Positions 1-8,246 of a stretch of 23,257 bases of DNA are shown piece after piece. Source of the stretch: Bacteroidales bacterium UBA5342 (GTDB lineage Bacteria; Bacteroidota; Bacteroidia; Bacteroidales; UBA5342). Below the pieces are notes generated by a model. It searched no databases, was not told the DNA's origin, and worked only from the letters and a program-made list of their open reading frames with translations. The stretch lies in NCBI GenBank assembly GCA_002408065.1, contig DHQI01000018.1, forward strand, positions 19,246 through 42,502, given 5' to 3'. Within the stretch, counting starts at the first letter, position 1. Every line of letters begins with the position of its first letter. The position numbers and the translations under genes were made by a program.

Positions 1-1
1 T

Positions 2-3000
2 TACCGTAGTAGTTGTATAACACCTACCGAAAAGCGGGGTTGCTGGGTGGGAACCTTTAATAAGGGCCTTTATCGGTTTGATATTGAGGGTAATCCATTT
101 AAGCATTATTCAGCCGATCAAAATCAACCTTATGGCATTACGTCCAATGAGGTCCTCCATTTATCAAAGTATAATTGGTACCAACTCTTTGTAAGTGCAC
201 ACAGTGGTGGAGTGGGCTTGTATAATATTAAGACAGATCAATTTGATCCTTTACCATTTTCGCTGACTCAAAACGAAATAGCCCGAACCGGTATTACGAC
301 TATCGATTTACGTGATAATATTTGGTTGCGTTTTGCAGGTAATCCGGGCATTAGTCGTATTCCCAGGGGGTCTAAGAAAATAGAGTCTGTAAGGTTTAAA
401 GATTACCCGAGTTTTAACCGTATGCCGCTTCACGATGTGGTTGACGATCAGTTTGGTTATCTTTGGTTTGGTGGTGAACTTGGCCTTTACCGTATGCGGA
501 TGAGCAAGCAAAATAAACCTTCAAAGCTGGAATTTATTGGAGAACATGAAATGATTGACTCTCAGTCTGCTATGCGTATTAGGCGTTTGTACGTAGATCC
601 ACATCACAACTACCTGTGGGTAGCTACCAAGGAAGACGGACTGTACCGCATAAGTACAGAGCGTAATGTGTCTCTTGCAGATCTTGAAATCAAGCATTAT
701 GTAGATGAAAAAGGTGAAAATATTTTTCCTAGTGAGTTTATTTCCAGTGTTGTTCGTTTGCCCAATAACGACCTGTGGATAGGCATGGAACGCGGTGGAA
801 TAGCCAAACTGATAGATGATGACGACGAGGTGAAATATGTGGGTTTTTCAGAAAAAGACGGTTTGTCGAATAATGTGGTGAAATCCATTTTATATGATGA
901 TGATTACAATCTGTGGATTAGTACTAATATAGGTCTTAATAAATTCAATACTAAGGATAATACTTTCCGTATTTTTAAGAAAGAGGACGGTTTGCCTTTC
1001 GAGGATTTCAGTAATGCCGGGTGTAAAATGAAAAACGGGACCATGTTGTTTTCCGGTTTAAATGGTTTCTGTTATTTCAACCCCAAAAATGTACCGGATA
1101 CGGAGGATTTGCCCTTGCTCGATTTTGGTGCGTTTAAACTGTACAACGAAGTTGTTTTGCCCGGCGATACCGTAGGAAATCGTGTGCTTTTTGATAAACG
1201 CTTGAATCAGATTGAAGAAATAGTGTTAAACCACGACGAAAATGTCTTTTCCATCAGCGTTAATTCATTGCATTATTCTACCCCTGTCAACCACTATTTA
1301 CGTTATCAGATGTTGCCTATCAACAAAGAGTGGATAGAGGTCACTTCTGATCAAAAAGAGATACACTACAATGGTTTGCCTCCGGGCGAATACACTTTTC
1401 GTGTTATGGCTTCTAACTCTTTGGATAAATGGACAGAGCCCGAAATATTGAAAATCAAAATAAAACGTCCTTATTGGTTCACCCCTTTAGCTTTTATACT
1501 CTATTTTTTGCTTGCAGGTATAACTGTATACCTTATTATTCAGGTCAATTTGAGGATGCAGTCCTTGCGTCATAACTTAGAGATAGAGCACCTGGAAAAG
1601 GAGAAAGGGAAAGAGGTAAATGCTGCCAAACTGCGTTTCTTTTCCAATATATCGCACGAAATTAAAACACCCATAACCTTGATTTCCGGTCCGGTAAATG
1701 TGTTGGCTGAACGTTTTAAGCATCATCCGGATGTGAGTGAAAAATTGAATATTGTACGTCGTCAGTCCCGTAAGATATCGCAATTGGTAGATCAGGTACA
1801 CGATTTTCAACGTGCGGATGCTAACCAGTTAAAAATGAATCTTACAGTTTTTAACTTTGATAGTTTCATCAAAGATATTCAGGATGATTTTAGTTTTTTG
1901 GCACATAATGAAGGAAAAACCCTTAAAGTAGAGCGTCAGGAATATGATATAAATGTAAAAGCTGATGAGGATAAAATCAGTAAGGTTTTGAATAATCTGC
2001 TCAGTAATGCTTTTAAATTTACACAAAGAGAAGATGAAATAGTCGTCGATTATTATCAGCATGACAATCACTTGGTAGTGCATGTAAGGGACAATGGTAA
2101 GGGGATTGATCCTAAAGATTTACCACACATATTTGAGCGTTTTTTCCAATCGCAAAAGATGAAGAAGGAATATAGTGGCGGATCAGGTATTGGTTTAGCT
2201 TTTTCAAAGCGTTTAGTCGAGATGCATTATGGTTTTATTGAGGCCGAAAGTGTAGAAGGACAAGGCACTACCATAACTGTTAAGTTGCCAATTATTACTG
2301 AAGAAACGGTGGAAAGTCAGCTTCTGGCAGAGGAGCGTGTCTTGTCATCCGAAAAGAATTTTGTGAAAAATCATGTGGATGATGATAAGTCAAAACTAAA
2401 GCACATCAAAGTTGATGAGGCACTGAAAGAGGCGCAAATATTTCTGGTTGAGGATAATACTGACATGCGCCTTTTTGTGGAAGAGACCTTATCCAATTTC
2501 TTCAAGGTAAAAACATTTGTGAATGGGAAAGAGTGTCTCGACGCTTTGGAAGAAGAATGGCCTGAGCTTATAGTTAGTGATGTTCTCATGCCTGAAATGA
2601 ATGGTTTTGAACTGACGCGTGCCATAAAATCCGATATAAAAACCAGCCATATTCCGGTCATTTTACTCACGGCCTGTACTGTGATCGATGATCAGATAAA
2701 AGGCATCCGCGAAGGGGCTGATGCTTATATCATGAAACCATTTGATATTGAACATTTGGTGACACGTATCACAAGTCTGCTGGGAGCCAGATCCAAACTG
2801 CGTGAGCGTTTTGAAGCCAATTTACCACTTCAGCTTAAAAAAGAAGATGAAGGTGCACAGGACATGATTTTTCTTGAAAAACTCTATCAGTTGATGAATG
2901 ATAACCTTAGTAATTTGGAATTAGACCTTAATCAGTTTGCCCGGGAGCTTTACCTGAACCGGACACATTTTTACCAAAAGGTAAAGGCGCTCACCAATCA

Positions 3001-3193
3001 GACACCTTACGAATTACTTAAGAGTTATCGTCTTAAAAAAGCTGCGGAGTTGCTTGTTAATGAGAAGTTACCTGTGAACGAGGTGATTGATGCTACCGGC
3101 TTCAAGAGTCGTTCGCACTTTATCAAAAGCTTCAAAGAGCGCTACAACACCACGCCGGGAAAATATGCTCAGGGGATTCAGGAAAAAATGTAG
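2..3193 (+). CDS. Hybrid two-component system regulator (one-protein sensor kinase/response regulator), 5' truncated by window
   Basis: A single inner-membrane protein that senses a periplasmic ligand and controls transcription; in Bacteroidota such proteins usually regulate polysaccharide-use loci. The frame is open to the window edge and already reads as a propeller blade (CWVGTFNKGL), so the gene starts upstream and the GTG at 47 is internal. Counting from the codon at 2, residues 1 to about 400 are repeated two-component propeller blades (LWIG, LWFGG, LWISTNIGLNKF motifs). About 405-485 is a Y_Y_Y domain and about 490-512 a membrane helix. The histidine kinase has H552 in FFSNISHEIKTP, an N box NNLLSNAFKFT near 664, DNGKGI near 697 and GGSGIGLAFSKRLVE. 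The receiver has VEDN, phospho-acceptor D860 in SDVLMPEMNG, and KPFD. A C-terminal AraC-type helix-turn-helix ends with FKSRSHFIKSFKERYNTTPGKY. All catalytic motifs look intact. No sugar-use genes are in view, so the ligand is unknown. Confidence 0.95.
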   Translation, partial: YRSSCITPTEKRGCWVGTFNKGLYRFDIEGNPFKHYSADQNQPYGITSNEVLHLSKYNWYQLFVSAHSGGVGLYNIKTDQFDPLPFSLTQNEIARTGITTIDLRDNIWLRFAGNPGISRIPRGSKKIESVRFKDYPSFNRMPLHDVVDDQFGYLWFGGELGLYRMRMSKQNKPSKLEFIGEHEMIDSQSAMRIRRLYVDPHHNYLWVATKEDGLYRISTERNVSLADLEIKHYVDEKGENIFPSEFISSVVRLPNNDLWIGMERGGIAKLIDDDDEVKYVGFSEKDGLSNNVVKSILYDDDYNLWISTNIGLNKFNTKDNTFRIFKKEDGLPFEDFSNAGCKMKNGTMLFSGLNGFCYFNPKNVPDTEDLPLLDFGAFKLYNEVVLPGDTVGNRVLFDKRLNQIEEIVLNHDENVFSISVNSLHYSTPVNHYLRYQMLPINKEWIEVTSDQKEIHYNGLPPGEYTFRVMASNSLDKWTEPEILKIKIKRPYWFTPLAFILYFLLAGITVYLIIQVNLRMQSLRHNLEIEHLEKEKGKEVNAAKLRFFSNISHEIKTPITLISGPVNVLAERFKHHPDVSEKLNIVRRQSRKISQLVDQVHDFQRADANQLKMNLTVFNFDSFIKDIQDDFSFLAHNEGKTLKVERQEYDINVKADEDKISKVLNNLLSNAFKFTQREDEIVVDYYQHDNHLVVHVRDNGKGIDPKDLPHIFERFFQSQKMKKEYSGGSGIGLAFSKRLVEMHYGFIEAESVEGQGTTITVKLPIITEETVESQLLAEERVLSSEKNFVKNHVDDDKSKLKHIKVDEALKEAQIFLVEDNTDMRLFVEETLSNFFKVKTFVNGKECLDALEEEWPELIVSDVLMPEMNGFELTRAIKSDIKTSHIPVILLTACTVIDDQIKGIREGADAYIMKPFDIEHLVTRITSLLGARSKLRERFEANLPLQLKKEDEGAQDMIFLEKLYQLMNDNLSNLELDLNQFARELYLNRTHFYQKVKALTNQTPYELLKSYRLKKAAELLVNEKLPVNEVIDATGFKSRSHFIKSFKERYNTTPGKYAQGIQEKM

Positions 3194-3334
3194 TTTTTAA
3201 AGAAGTCTTTAAAGCCAGGTCTTTATTAAAGAGGGCGTAATGTTTTAAAAACTGACAAAAGGATTTTCGGCTAAGAGCTGAGGCTTTACAGTGAAGAAGC
3301 AACATCATTGCGAATGAATGAAAATAAACATTAA

Positions 3335-3349
3335 ACACCAGCGGGGTGT
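3335..3349 (-). terminator. Possible weak terminator after the ABC ATPase gene
   Basis: Read on the minus strand, a 5-bp stem ACACC/GGTGT with a 5-base loop lies 12 bases past the ATPase stop codon. It is followed by a T-rich stretch (TTAATGTTTATTTT). It lies in the gap between two convergent genes. The stem is short, so this is only a weak call. Confidence 0.3.
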
Positions 3350-3360
3350 ACTTGGGGCAA

Positions 3361-4602
3361 CTAGCGAAATACTGCTTCAGAACCTTCGTTTTTGGGTAGC
3401 AATTGCAAAACCTTATCGGGTTGTAACCCCGCTTCTGTACGGTGTGACACGTAAAGGATGGCCGAGCGGCTTTCTTTGGCAATTTTATTGATCAATGTGA
3501 CCAACATAGAAGCCGAATAGTCGTCCAGACCGTTTGATGGTTCATCTAAGATAAGCACCGGCGGATGCTTTATCATAGCGCGGGCAATAAGCACCATACG
3601 TTGTTCTACTTGTGACAGATCTACAAAAGCCTTGTTGGCTAGATGTTCTAAGTCCATAACTTTCAGCCACTTTTCAGCCAGGTGTTCTTGTGCATCAGAT
3701 GGTATTTGGTATAAACCGATAGAATCGTGTAGCCCTCCAATAATCATGCCTTTGGCTTTGTGGCGGCGCGCCTTAAAAAGATCCATCATAGCGGGCGTGA
3801 AATAACCCACTTTCTTTTTGATGTCCCATACTGACTCACCACTGCCTTTCTTATGTCCGAATAAATATATTTCCTGTCCAAAAGCTTTGGGGTTATCCCC
3901 GTATATCATCGTCAGCAGAGTGGTTTTACCTGAGCCGTTGGGGCCTATCAGCTGCCAGAATTCTCCTTTCTTGATGCTCCAGTTGATATTGTTCAGGATG
4001 GGGCGTTCGTCGTAGCTTACCCTGACATTTTTGAGAACTATAAGGGCGTCATTCCCGGTCTTTATTTCTTCCAAAGGAGCAGGTATTTCTCCCTCAAAAG
4101 TAAAATGTTGTTTTTCGCTTTGATTCAGGTACGCTTTGATACTACCGTCAAAAATGACCTGATCGTCTTCAACCTTAAGGCCATGATGAATAAAGGGCAG
4201 GAGGTCTTCGCGGCGTTTAAAGAGCTGAATGATGGTGTGTTTTTGGGCTAATTGAGCCAAGCGTTTTTTTAGTGAAGCAACAGAGGCTACATCTAAGGCA
4301 TCAAAAGGGTTGTCGAGCACAATAAAGTCAGGCTTCGATGTGAGTAAATGTTCCAAAAGGGCTTTTTTTTGCTCGCCGCTGGATAGGGTGCGTATGCTGC
4401 GTCCCATTGTAGCGGTGAGGTCGTAGGCGTCGTGTGCCAGTTCTTCTTCCATGAATTTCTCGAGCGTGGTGTTCGAGAAGAGAACGCCTCTTTTATCTTT
4501 TAATGGTGCAAAGGTTTGGTATCCTTCTCCTGCCATCATTTGTTTGAAAAAACGTGAGCGGGTAGAGAAGTGAGAACCGTATATGGCAAAATGGGATGAC
4601 AT
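3361..4602 (-). CDS. Tandem-domain ABC ATPase, ModF-like, with degenerate first nucleotide-binding site
   Basis: A 413-residue soluble protein of two fused ABC ATPase domains with no membrane segment. The second domain is complete: Walker A GPNGSGKTT at 220-228, signature-like LSQVEQR near 329, Walker B VLILDEPSNGLD at 349-360 and the H-loop VSH near 386. The first domain keeps a signature (LSSGEQ, 73-78) and Walker B (FIVLDNPFDALD). It starts in mid-domain, however, and has GSHFSTRS where a Walker A GxxxxGKS would be expected, with no lysine. An in-frame TAA directly precedes the ATG at 4602, so no longer start is possible. The pair resembles E. coli ModF, whose role in molybdate metabolism is poorly defined. 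No molybdate transporter genes adjoin it here, so a transport role is not supported. Confidence 0.85.
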   Translation of the reverse strand: MSSHFAIYGSHFSTRSRFFKQMMAGEGYQTFAPLKDKRGVLFSNTTLEKFMEEELAHDAYDLTATMGRSIRTLSSGEQKKALLEHLLTSKPDFIVLDNPFDALDVASVASLKKRLAQLAQKHTIIQLFKRREDLLPFIHHGLKVEDDQVIFDGSIKAYLNQSEKQHFTFEGEIPAPLEEIKTGNDALIVLKNVRVSYDERPILNNINWSIKKGEFWQLIGPNGSGKTTLLTMIYGDNPKAFGQEIYLFGHKKGSGESVWDIKKKVGYFTPAMMDLFKARRHKAKGMIIGGLHDSIGLYQIPSDAQEHLAEKWLKVMDLEHLANKAFVDLSQVEQRMVLIARAMIKHPPVLILDEPSNGLDDYSASMLVTLINKIAKESRSAILYVSHRTEAGLQPDKVLQLLPKNEGSEAVFR

Positions 4603-4710
4603 TTATCTAATAATATGAGGAAATTCTTTTTTTATTTGCTTCATCACTTCTTCATGTGGAATACCGCCTTCTGAATTAAATGATTCCATACTTTCTTCAA
4701 TCGCTTGTTT
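4603..4710 (-). pseudogene. Possible remnant of a type II antitoxin C-terminus
   Basis: A minus-strand open stretch, bounded by TAA at 4713-4711 and TAA at 4605-4603, encodes KQAIEESMESFNSEGG followed by IPHEEVMKQIKKEFPHIIR. The pattern of an acidic helix, IPHEEVM and a basic end resembles the tails of small RelB/addiction-module antitoxins (recognition from memory, not a search). An ATG at 4689 would give only 28 residues. The reading frame upstream is closed and no partner toxin is present; the ABC ATPase starts at the next codon. A spurious reading is also possible. Confidence 0.35.
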
Positions 4711-4924
4711 TTAGCAAATCAGCATTGCATGGTGATGAAACATACGCTTCGGCAGGCTTATTTACCCTATTTATATTGTCTTTTGTTGAGATCATGGCAT
4801 AAATAATCAGTAATAAAATGTAAAGGTCGGCAAAATCTCTAATGGGCTCAATATTAATTAGTATACCAGTCGTAAACAAAAGAGATGGCGTCCGACATCC
4901 ACTTTTTTATTTTTCTTTAAGAAA
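4711..4924. other. Intergenic stretch, no gene recognised
   Basis: AT-rich sequence between the antitoxin-like remnant and the 3' end of the PorE-like gene. A minus-strand frame of about 60 codons crosses it (4879 to 4697), but it has no recognisable motif and its tail overlaps the remnant in another frame. No tRNA, strong hairpin or repeat was seen. Confidence 0.5.
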
Positions 4925-6919
4925 TTACTCTGCTTTCGGTTTATATGTCGTAGAGAGCACTTTGAATTCTGTTCTACGGTTAATGCTATAGGCTATTTCA
5001 CGGTTCTTTTCGTTAAGATTCTGTACGAAAACTTCGTTAAGAGTGTCTCCAACAGCCATAAATTTATATTGCTCTGCCAGATATTCTTCTACAACCACCG
5101 GTTTTGTTTCGCCATAGCCTTCAGCACTCAGGCGGTCTGCAGCTACACCATTTTTTATCAGGTAGTTGACGACTGATTCGGCACGTTTTTGTGACATGCG
5201 TATGTTGACATCTTCTTCGCCGATAGCATCGGAGTGAGCCGATATCTCTATGGTAATGTTAGGGTTGTCGGCCAATGTTTGTAACAAGGTGTCGAGCGAT
5301 GCGTGAGAGGCATCCGTCAGTTCAGCACTGGCAAAATCAAAGAAGATATTATTCAGACGAATAGGTTGACGTATGGATGACAGTTCAAACTGGCGCTTAT
5401 GTATGATGCTTTTATTGGCATTCAGGGTGTTCATTTCTCCTGATTTATTAAGGTATCCCCGTGCCGTAGCTAAGAAAACGTATTCCACCTCTTTATTTAA
5501 AGGGTAAGCATAAGTACCGTCTTTTTTAGAGGTTATTTTACGGTTGGTGCCATCGTTACCAATCAGTTTTATGACGGCTCCGGCTATAGGCTCACCGGTT
5601 TTATCATCCATCACTTTACCTTCAAATTTAAACTCCAATACTGGTAAAATAAAGGAATAGATATGGTCGTAACCTTTACGGTCTTTGCGGTTCGATGAAA
5701 AAAAGCCGCTTTCGTTTTCTTGCGAAAAAGTGATGCCAAAGTCGTCATTTTTACTGTTGATGGGAGAGCCCATGTTTTTGATGTGCCATACACTATCTTC
5801 TTCTTTAACAGCACGGTATATGTCGAGGCCTCCGAATCCCGCTTGCCCGTCAGAGGCAAAATAGAGCACAGAATCGTTACGGAAATAAGGGAAGACTTCA
5901 TTGCCACTGGTGTTGATATCTGCTCCCAGATTGATTGGTTCACTCCACTGTTTTCCTTCTTGCTTTACCATCCAGAGGTCTATACCGCCTTTACCGCCCG
6001 GCATATCAGAGGCAAATACCAGTTGTAAGCCTGTAGGGCTGGGGGCAGGGTGGGCAAAGGTCAGGGTGTCAGCCAGTGAGTCTTGTACCAAAACAAGTAA
6101 CTCGGGTTCGCTCCATTCAGCACCTTTGCGTTGTGAGAGCCATATTTGTGCTCCTTTGCTCTGTCCTTTGTCGTTCATAGCACGGGTAAAATACATCGAC
6201 TTACCATCAGCTGTGAAAGCTGCCGTGCCTTCGTCATATTCCGTATTTACATTTTCTACGGCTTCGCCATCTTTCCATTCGTTTGAAAGGTTTTTACTCA
6301 TCACGTAAATATCATTATTACGCTGACCGGTGATGGGGCTCATATTATTACCGCCGGTTACTCCATCGCGGTTGGTGGTGTAGTAAACCACATCTTCGGC
6401 TTCTCCGGCAAAGCCCGGACAAAAGCTAGAGGAGCGTCGTGCATCAAACTGTTTGGCTAATGTAACACGGTAACGCGTATTTAGATGCCATTTCGTCAAG
6501 CTGTCACAAGCTAATACGCCATTCAGTGCCTGAGTGTTGCTTGAGTCGCTTTTTAAATAAAGCAAATAATTTTTGCGGGCATCCGGGATCTTGTTGAGCT
6601 CATAGAGTACCTCTGCATATTTCAGGTAAACGATAGGATCATCATATTTATATTTAATAGCATTTTTGTACGACGATCCTGCTTTGTTTATGTTATTGGT
6701 CAAACGAAAGCATTCGGCCATATTGTAGTTAACCTCGGCACGTTTCGATTTGTCATTCACACTGCTAGCTACACGACGGTACATGGTGGCGGCTTTGTTG
6801 TATTCGCCTACTTCATAGCGTTTGTCGGCTTTTTTTAGGCGCCTTGTGGTGCTGCATGCGCTTACTCCTACGGTCAAACCGGCAAGAATAAGGAATTTAT
6901 AGATGCTTCTGATTTTCAA
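4925..6919 (-). CDS. porE: PorE-like OmpA-family lipoprotein of the type IX secretion system (TPR, beta-propeller, carboxypeptidase-regulatory-like and OmpA domains)
   Basis: Probably an outer-membrane lipoprotein that anchors the type IX secretion machinery to peptidoglycan. No ATG is available near the 5' end. The TTG at 6919 gives a standard lipoprotein signal (KIRSIYKFLILAGLTVGVSAC) with lipid-accepting Cys22; an earlier TTG at 6970 would add 17 residues ahead of it. From the 6919 start the domains are: TPR-like helices at about 25-155, a PD40/WD40-like propeller at about 165-425 (YYTTNRDG, MYFTRAMND, LYFASDGQAGFGGLDIY, GFFSSNRK), and a carboxypeptidase-regulatory-like fold at about 429-505 (GKVMDDKTGEPIAGAVIKL). 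The C-terminal OmpA domain spans about 520-650 (IFFDFASAELTD, HSDAIGEEDVNIRMSQKRAESV, GYGETKP). This domain order and a length near 664 residues match Porphyromonas PorE. Many Bacteroidota have paralogues with a similar layout, so the exact orthology needs a tree. It is monocistronic and diverges from the next gene. Confidence 0.85.
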   Translation of the reverse strand: MKIRSIYKFLILAGLTVGVSACSTTRRLKKADKRYEVGEYNKAATMYRRVASSVNDKSKRAEVNYNMAECFRLTNNINKAGSSYKNAIKYKYDDPIVYLKYAEVLYELNKIPDARKNYLLYLKSDSSNTQALNGVLACDSLTKWHLNTRYRVTLAKQFDARRSSSFCPGFAGEAEDVVYYTTNRDGVTGGNNMSPITGQRNNDIYVMSKNLSNEWKDGEAVENVNTEYDEGTAAFTADGKSMYFTRAMNDKGQSKGAQIWLSQRKGAEWSEPELLVLVQDSLADTLTFAHPAPSPTGLQLVFASDMPGGKGGIDLWMVKQEGKQWSEPINLGADINTSGNEVFPYFRNDSVLYFASDGQAGFGGLDIYRAVKEEDSVWHIKNMGSPINSKNDDFGITFSQENESGFFSSNRKDRKGYDHIYSFILPVLEFKFEGKVMDDKTGEPIAGAVIKLIGNDGTNRKITSKKDGTYAYPLNKEVEYVFLATARGYLNKSGEMNTLNANKSIIHKRQFELSSIRQPIRLNNIFFDFASAELTDASHASLDTLLQTLADNPNITIEISAHSDAIGEEDVNIRMSQKRAESVVNYLIKNGVAADRLSAEGYGETKPVVVEEYLAEQYKFMAVGDTLNEVFVQNLNEKNREIAYSINRRTEFKVLSTTYKPKAE

Positions 6920-7181
6920 ATTGAATAGCTTTTTTTTAACAGAACGACAAAGTAAACAAAAAAAACGCAAGTCCTTTTTGTTCCTCGGATAAAATGCTGT
7001 AATTTGTGGTCACAAAAAGGCGACATTTAAAAAATAAGGTTTTGTGTTTGCGTAAGGCTTTGAAATTACTTAATCCAACAGTTTACCCGTCCTGAATAAG
7101 GATGTTAATATAGAGAATACCGTCTGGTCAAGTGTAAAAAAGCATTTTTAGTTTGAAGCCCTTAATAAGAATAACGAAAAA

Positions 7182-7373
7182 ATGATAAGATTATTACTCT
7201 GGGGACTCATCATATTACTCATCGTTCGGATGTTTAATAGCGCGATGCGTCCTACTCCCGAAAAAAACAAGAAAGATCCCATTAAGCGAACCAAAAATAA
7301 AACGAAAAAAGTCAGTAAAGATGTCGGGGAGTATGTTGACTTTGAAGAAGTGGATGATGATGGGAATAAGTGA
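7182..7373 (+). CDS. Small DUF4834-like membrane protein
   Basis: A 63-residue protein with one N-terminal hydrophobic helix (LLLWGLIILLIVRMF, about residues 4-18), then a lysine-rich linker and an acidic end, KDVGEYVDFEEVDDDG. This layout, and the DVGEYVDFEE ending in particular, matches the DUF4834 family of Bacteroidota. The function of that family is unknown. It begins with ATG after an AT-rich leader, divergent from the PorE-like gene and about 155 bases ahead of the ankyrin lipoprotein gene. Confidence 0.7.
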   Translation: MIRLLLWGLIILLIVRMFNSAMRPTPEKNKKDPIKRTKNKTKKVSKDVGEYVDFEEVDDDGNK

Positions 7374-7444
7374 GAATGCTTTGAGGTTATAAGACAGTGA
7401 GAGGGGGAGAGCTTTATGTCTTTTTATGAATTCCGTAATTTCTC

Positions 7445-7510
7445 AACAGCCAATAGCCAACAGCTAACAGCCAACAGCCAACAGCCAATAGCCAACAGCC
7501 AACAGCCAAC
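7445..7510. repeat. Heptamer tandem repeat, about nine units of AACAGCC
   Basis: Nine consecutive 7-base units, mostly AACAGCC with AATAGCC and AACAGCT variants, plus a partial tenth. The array ends 17 bases before the ATG of the ankyrin lipoprotein gene, so changes in copy number would alter the spacing between any upstream promoter and that start codon. It does not enter the coding sequence. Confidence 0.9.
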
Positions 7511-7527
7511 AATAAAAAATGATATAA

Positions 7528-8166
7528 ATGAAACACCTAAACTTAATCATTGCAAGTCTTATAATTCTATCGGCTTGTAATTCAAAACCCAAACAAACAA
7601 GTGAAGCACATGAGGCACCGGTAGTTAAAAGCCAACAGTTAAAAGCAGAAAAACCCCAAGCATCAGGAGCATTGACGCGTGAGGATTATGACGCATTTCT
7701 TTTTGCATCGCTGGAGAATAAAATAGATATAGTAAAGGCAGAAATGGCCAAGGGCATCGACGTCAACTGGGCCAATGAAGAAGGTCGCACAGCTTTGATG
7801 CTCGCTTCTTTTAATGGACATACCGGTATCGTAAAAATGCTTTTGGATGCAGGAGCTGATTGCCGTATGGTAGATGCTACCAACCGCAGTGCATTGATGT
7901 TTGCCTGTACAGGCCCCTTTCTGGAAACCGTAAAAGTGCTGATGCAAGCGGGTTCTGAAATAAATGGTACTGATAGTCACGAAAACTGGACGCCTGTGAT
8001 GTTTGCTGCCGGCGAAGGACAGCTGGAAGTGGTTAAGTTCCTGATGGAGTCCGGTGCCGATGTTACTATGGTGGATGTGGATGGTGAATCGGCTTACGAT
8101 TTTGCTGTTTCACGCGGTCATGCAACTACTGCGGACTACCTCAAAGAAGTGGCGCAAAAACATTAA
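7528..8166 (+). CDS. Ankyrin-repeat lipoprotein
   Basis: A 212-residue protein with a lipoprotein signal peptide (KHLNLIIASLIILSAC, lipobox LSAC, Cys17). A low-complexity linker follows, and then about four ankyrin repeats from residue 55 to the end. The repeats show EGRTALMLASFNGHTGIVKM, LLDAGAD, NRSALMFACTG, NWTPVMFAAGEGQLEVVKFL and GESAYDFAVSRGHATTADYL. It is likely tethered in the cell envelope and binds a protein partner; no enzymatic domain is visible. The gene sits 80 bases before the PhoH-family gene and may be co-transcribed with it. The linker contains AAAAGCCAACAG-like sequence similar to the upstream heptamer array. Confidence 0.88.
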   Translation: MKHLNLIIASLIILSACNSKPKQTSEAHEAPVVKSQQLKAEKPQASGALTREDYDAFLFASLENKIDIVKAEMAKGIDVNWANEEGRTALMLASFNGHTGIVKMLLDAGADCRMVDATNRSALMFACTGPFLETVKVLMQAGSEINGTDSHENWTPVMFAAGEGQLEVVKFLMESGADVTMVDVDGESAYDFAVSRGHATTADYLKEVAQKH

Positions 8167-8246
8167 ATCACAACTTTCAAGAATCAAATTCCAAAGGTCT
8201 ATAATACTTGGAGTTTTGAATTTTGAATTCGAAATCTTGAATTATT

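Noticed and set aside
3194..3334. Terminator directly after the hybrid two-component gene
   Set aside because: Several partial inverted stretches were checked (around AGCTGAGGC and CTTTAAAG) but none forms a stem followed by a T run.
5720..6308. Plus-strand frames of about 100-135 codons opposite the PorE-like gene
   Set aside because: They are antisense shadows of a clear coding sequence with no domain or start signal of their own.
7445..7510. Possible second CRISPR array
   Set aside because: The units are 7 bases and directly adjacent with no spacers, so this is a tandem repeat.
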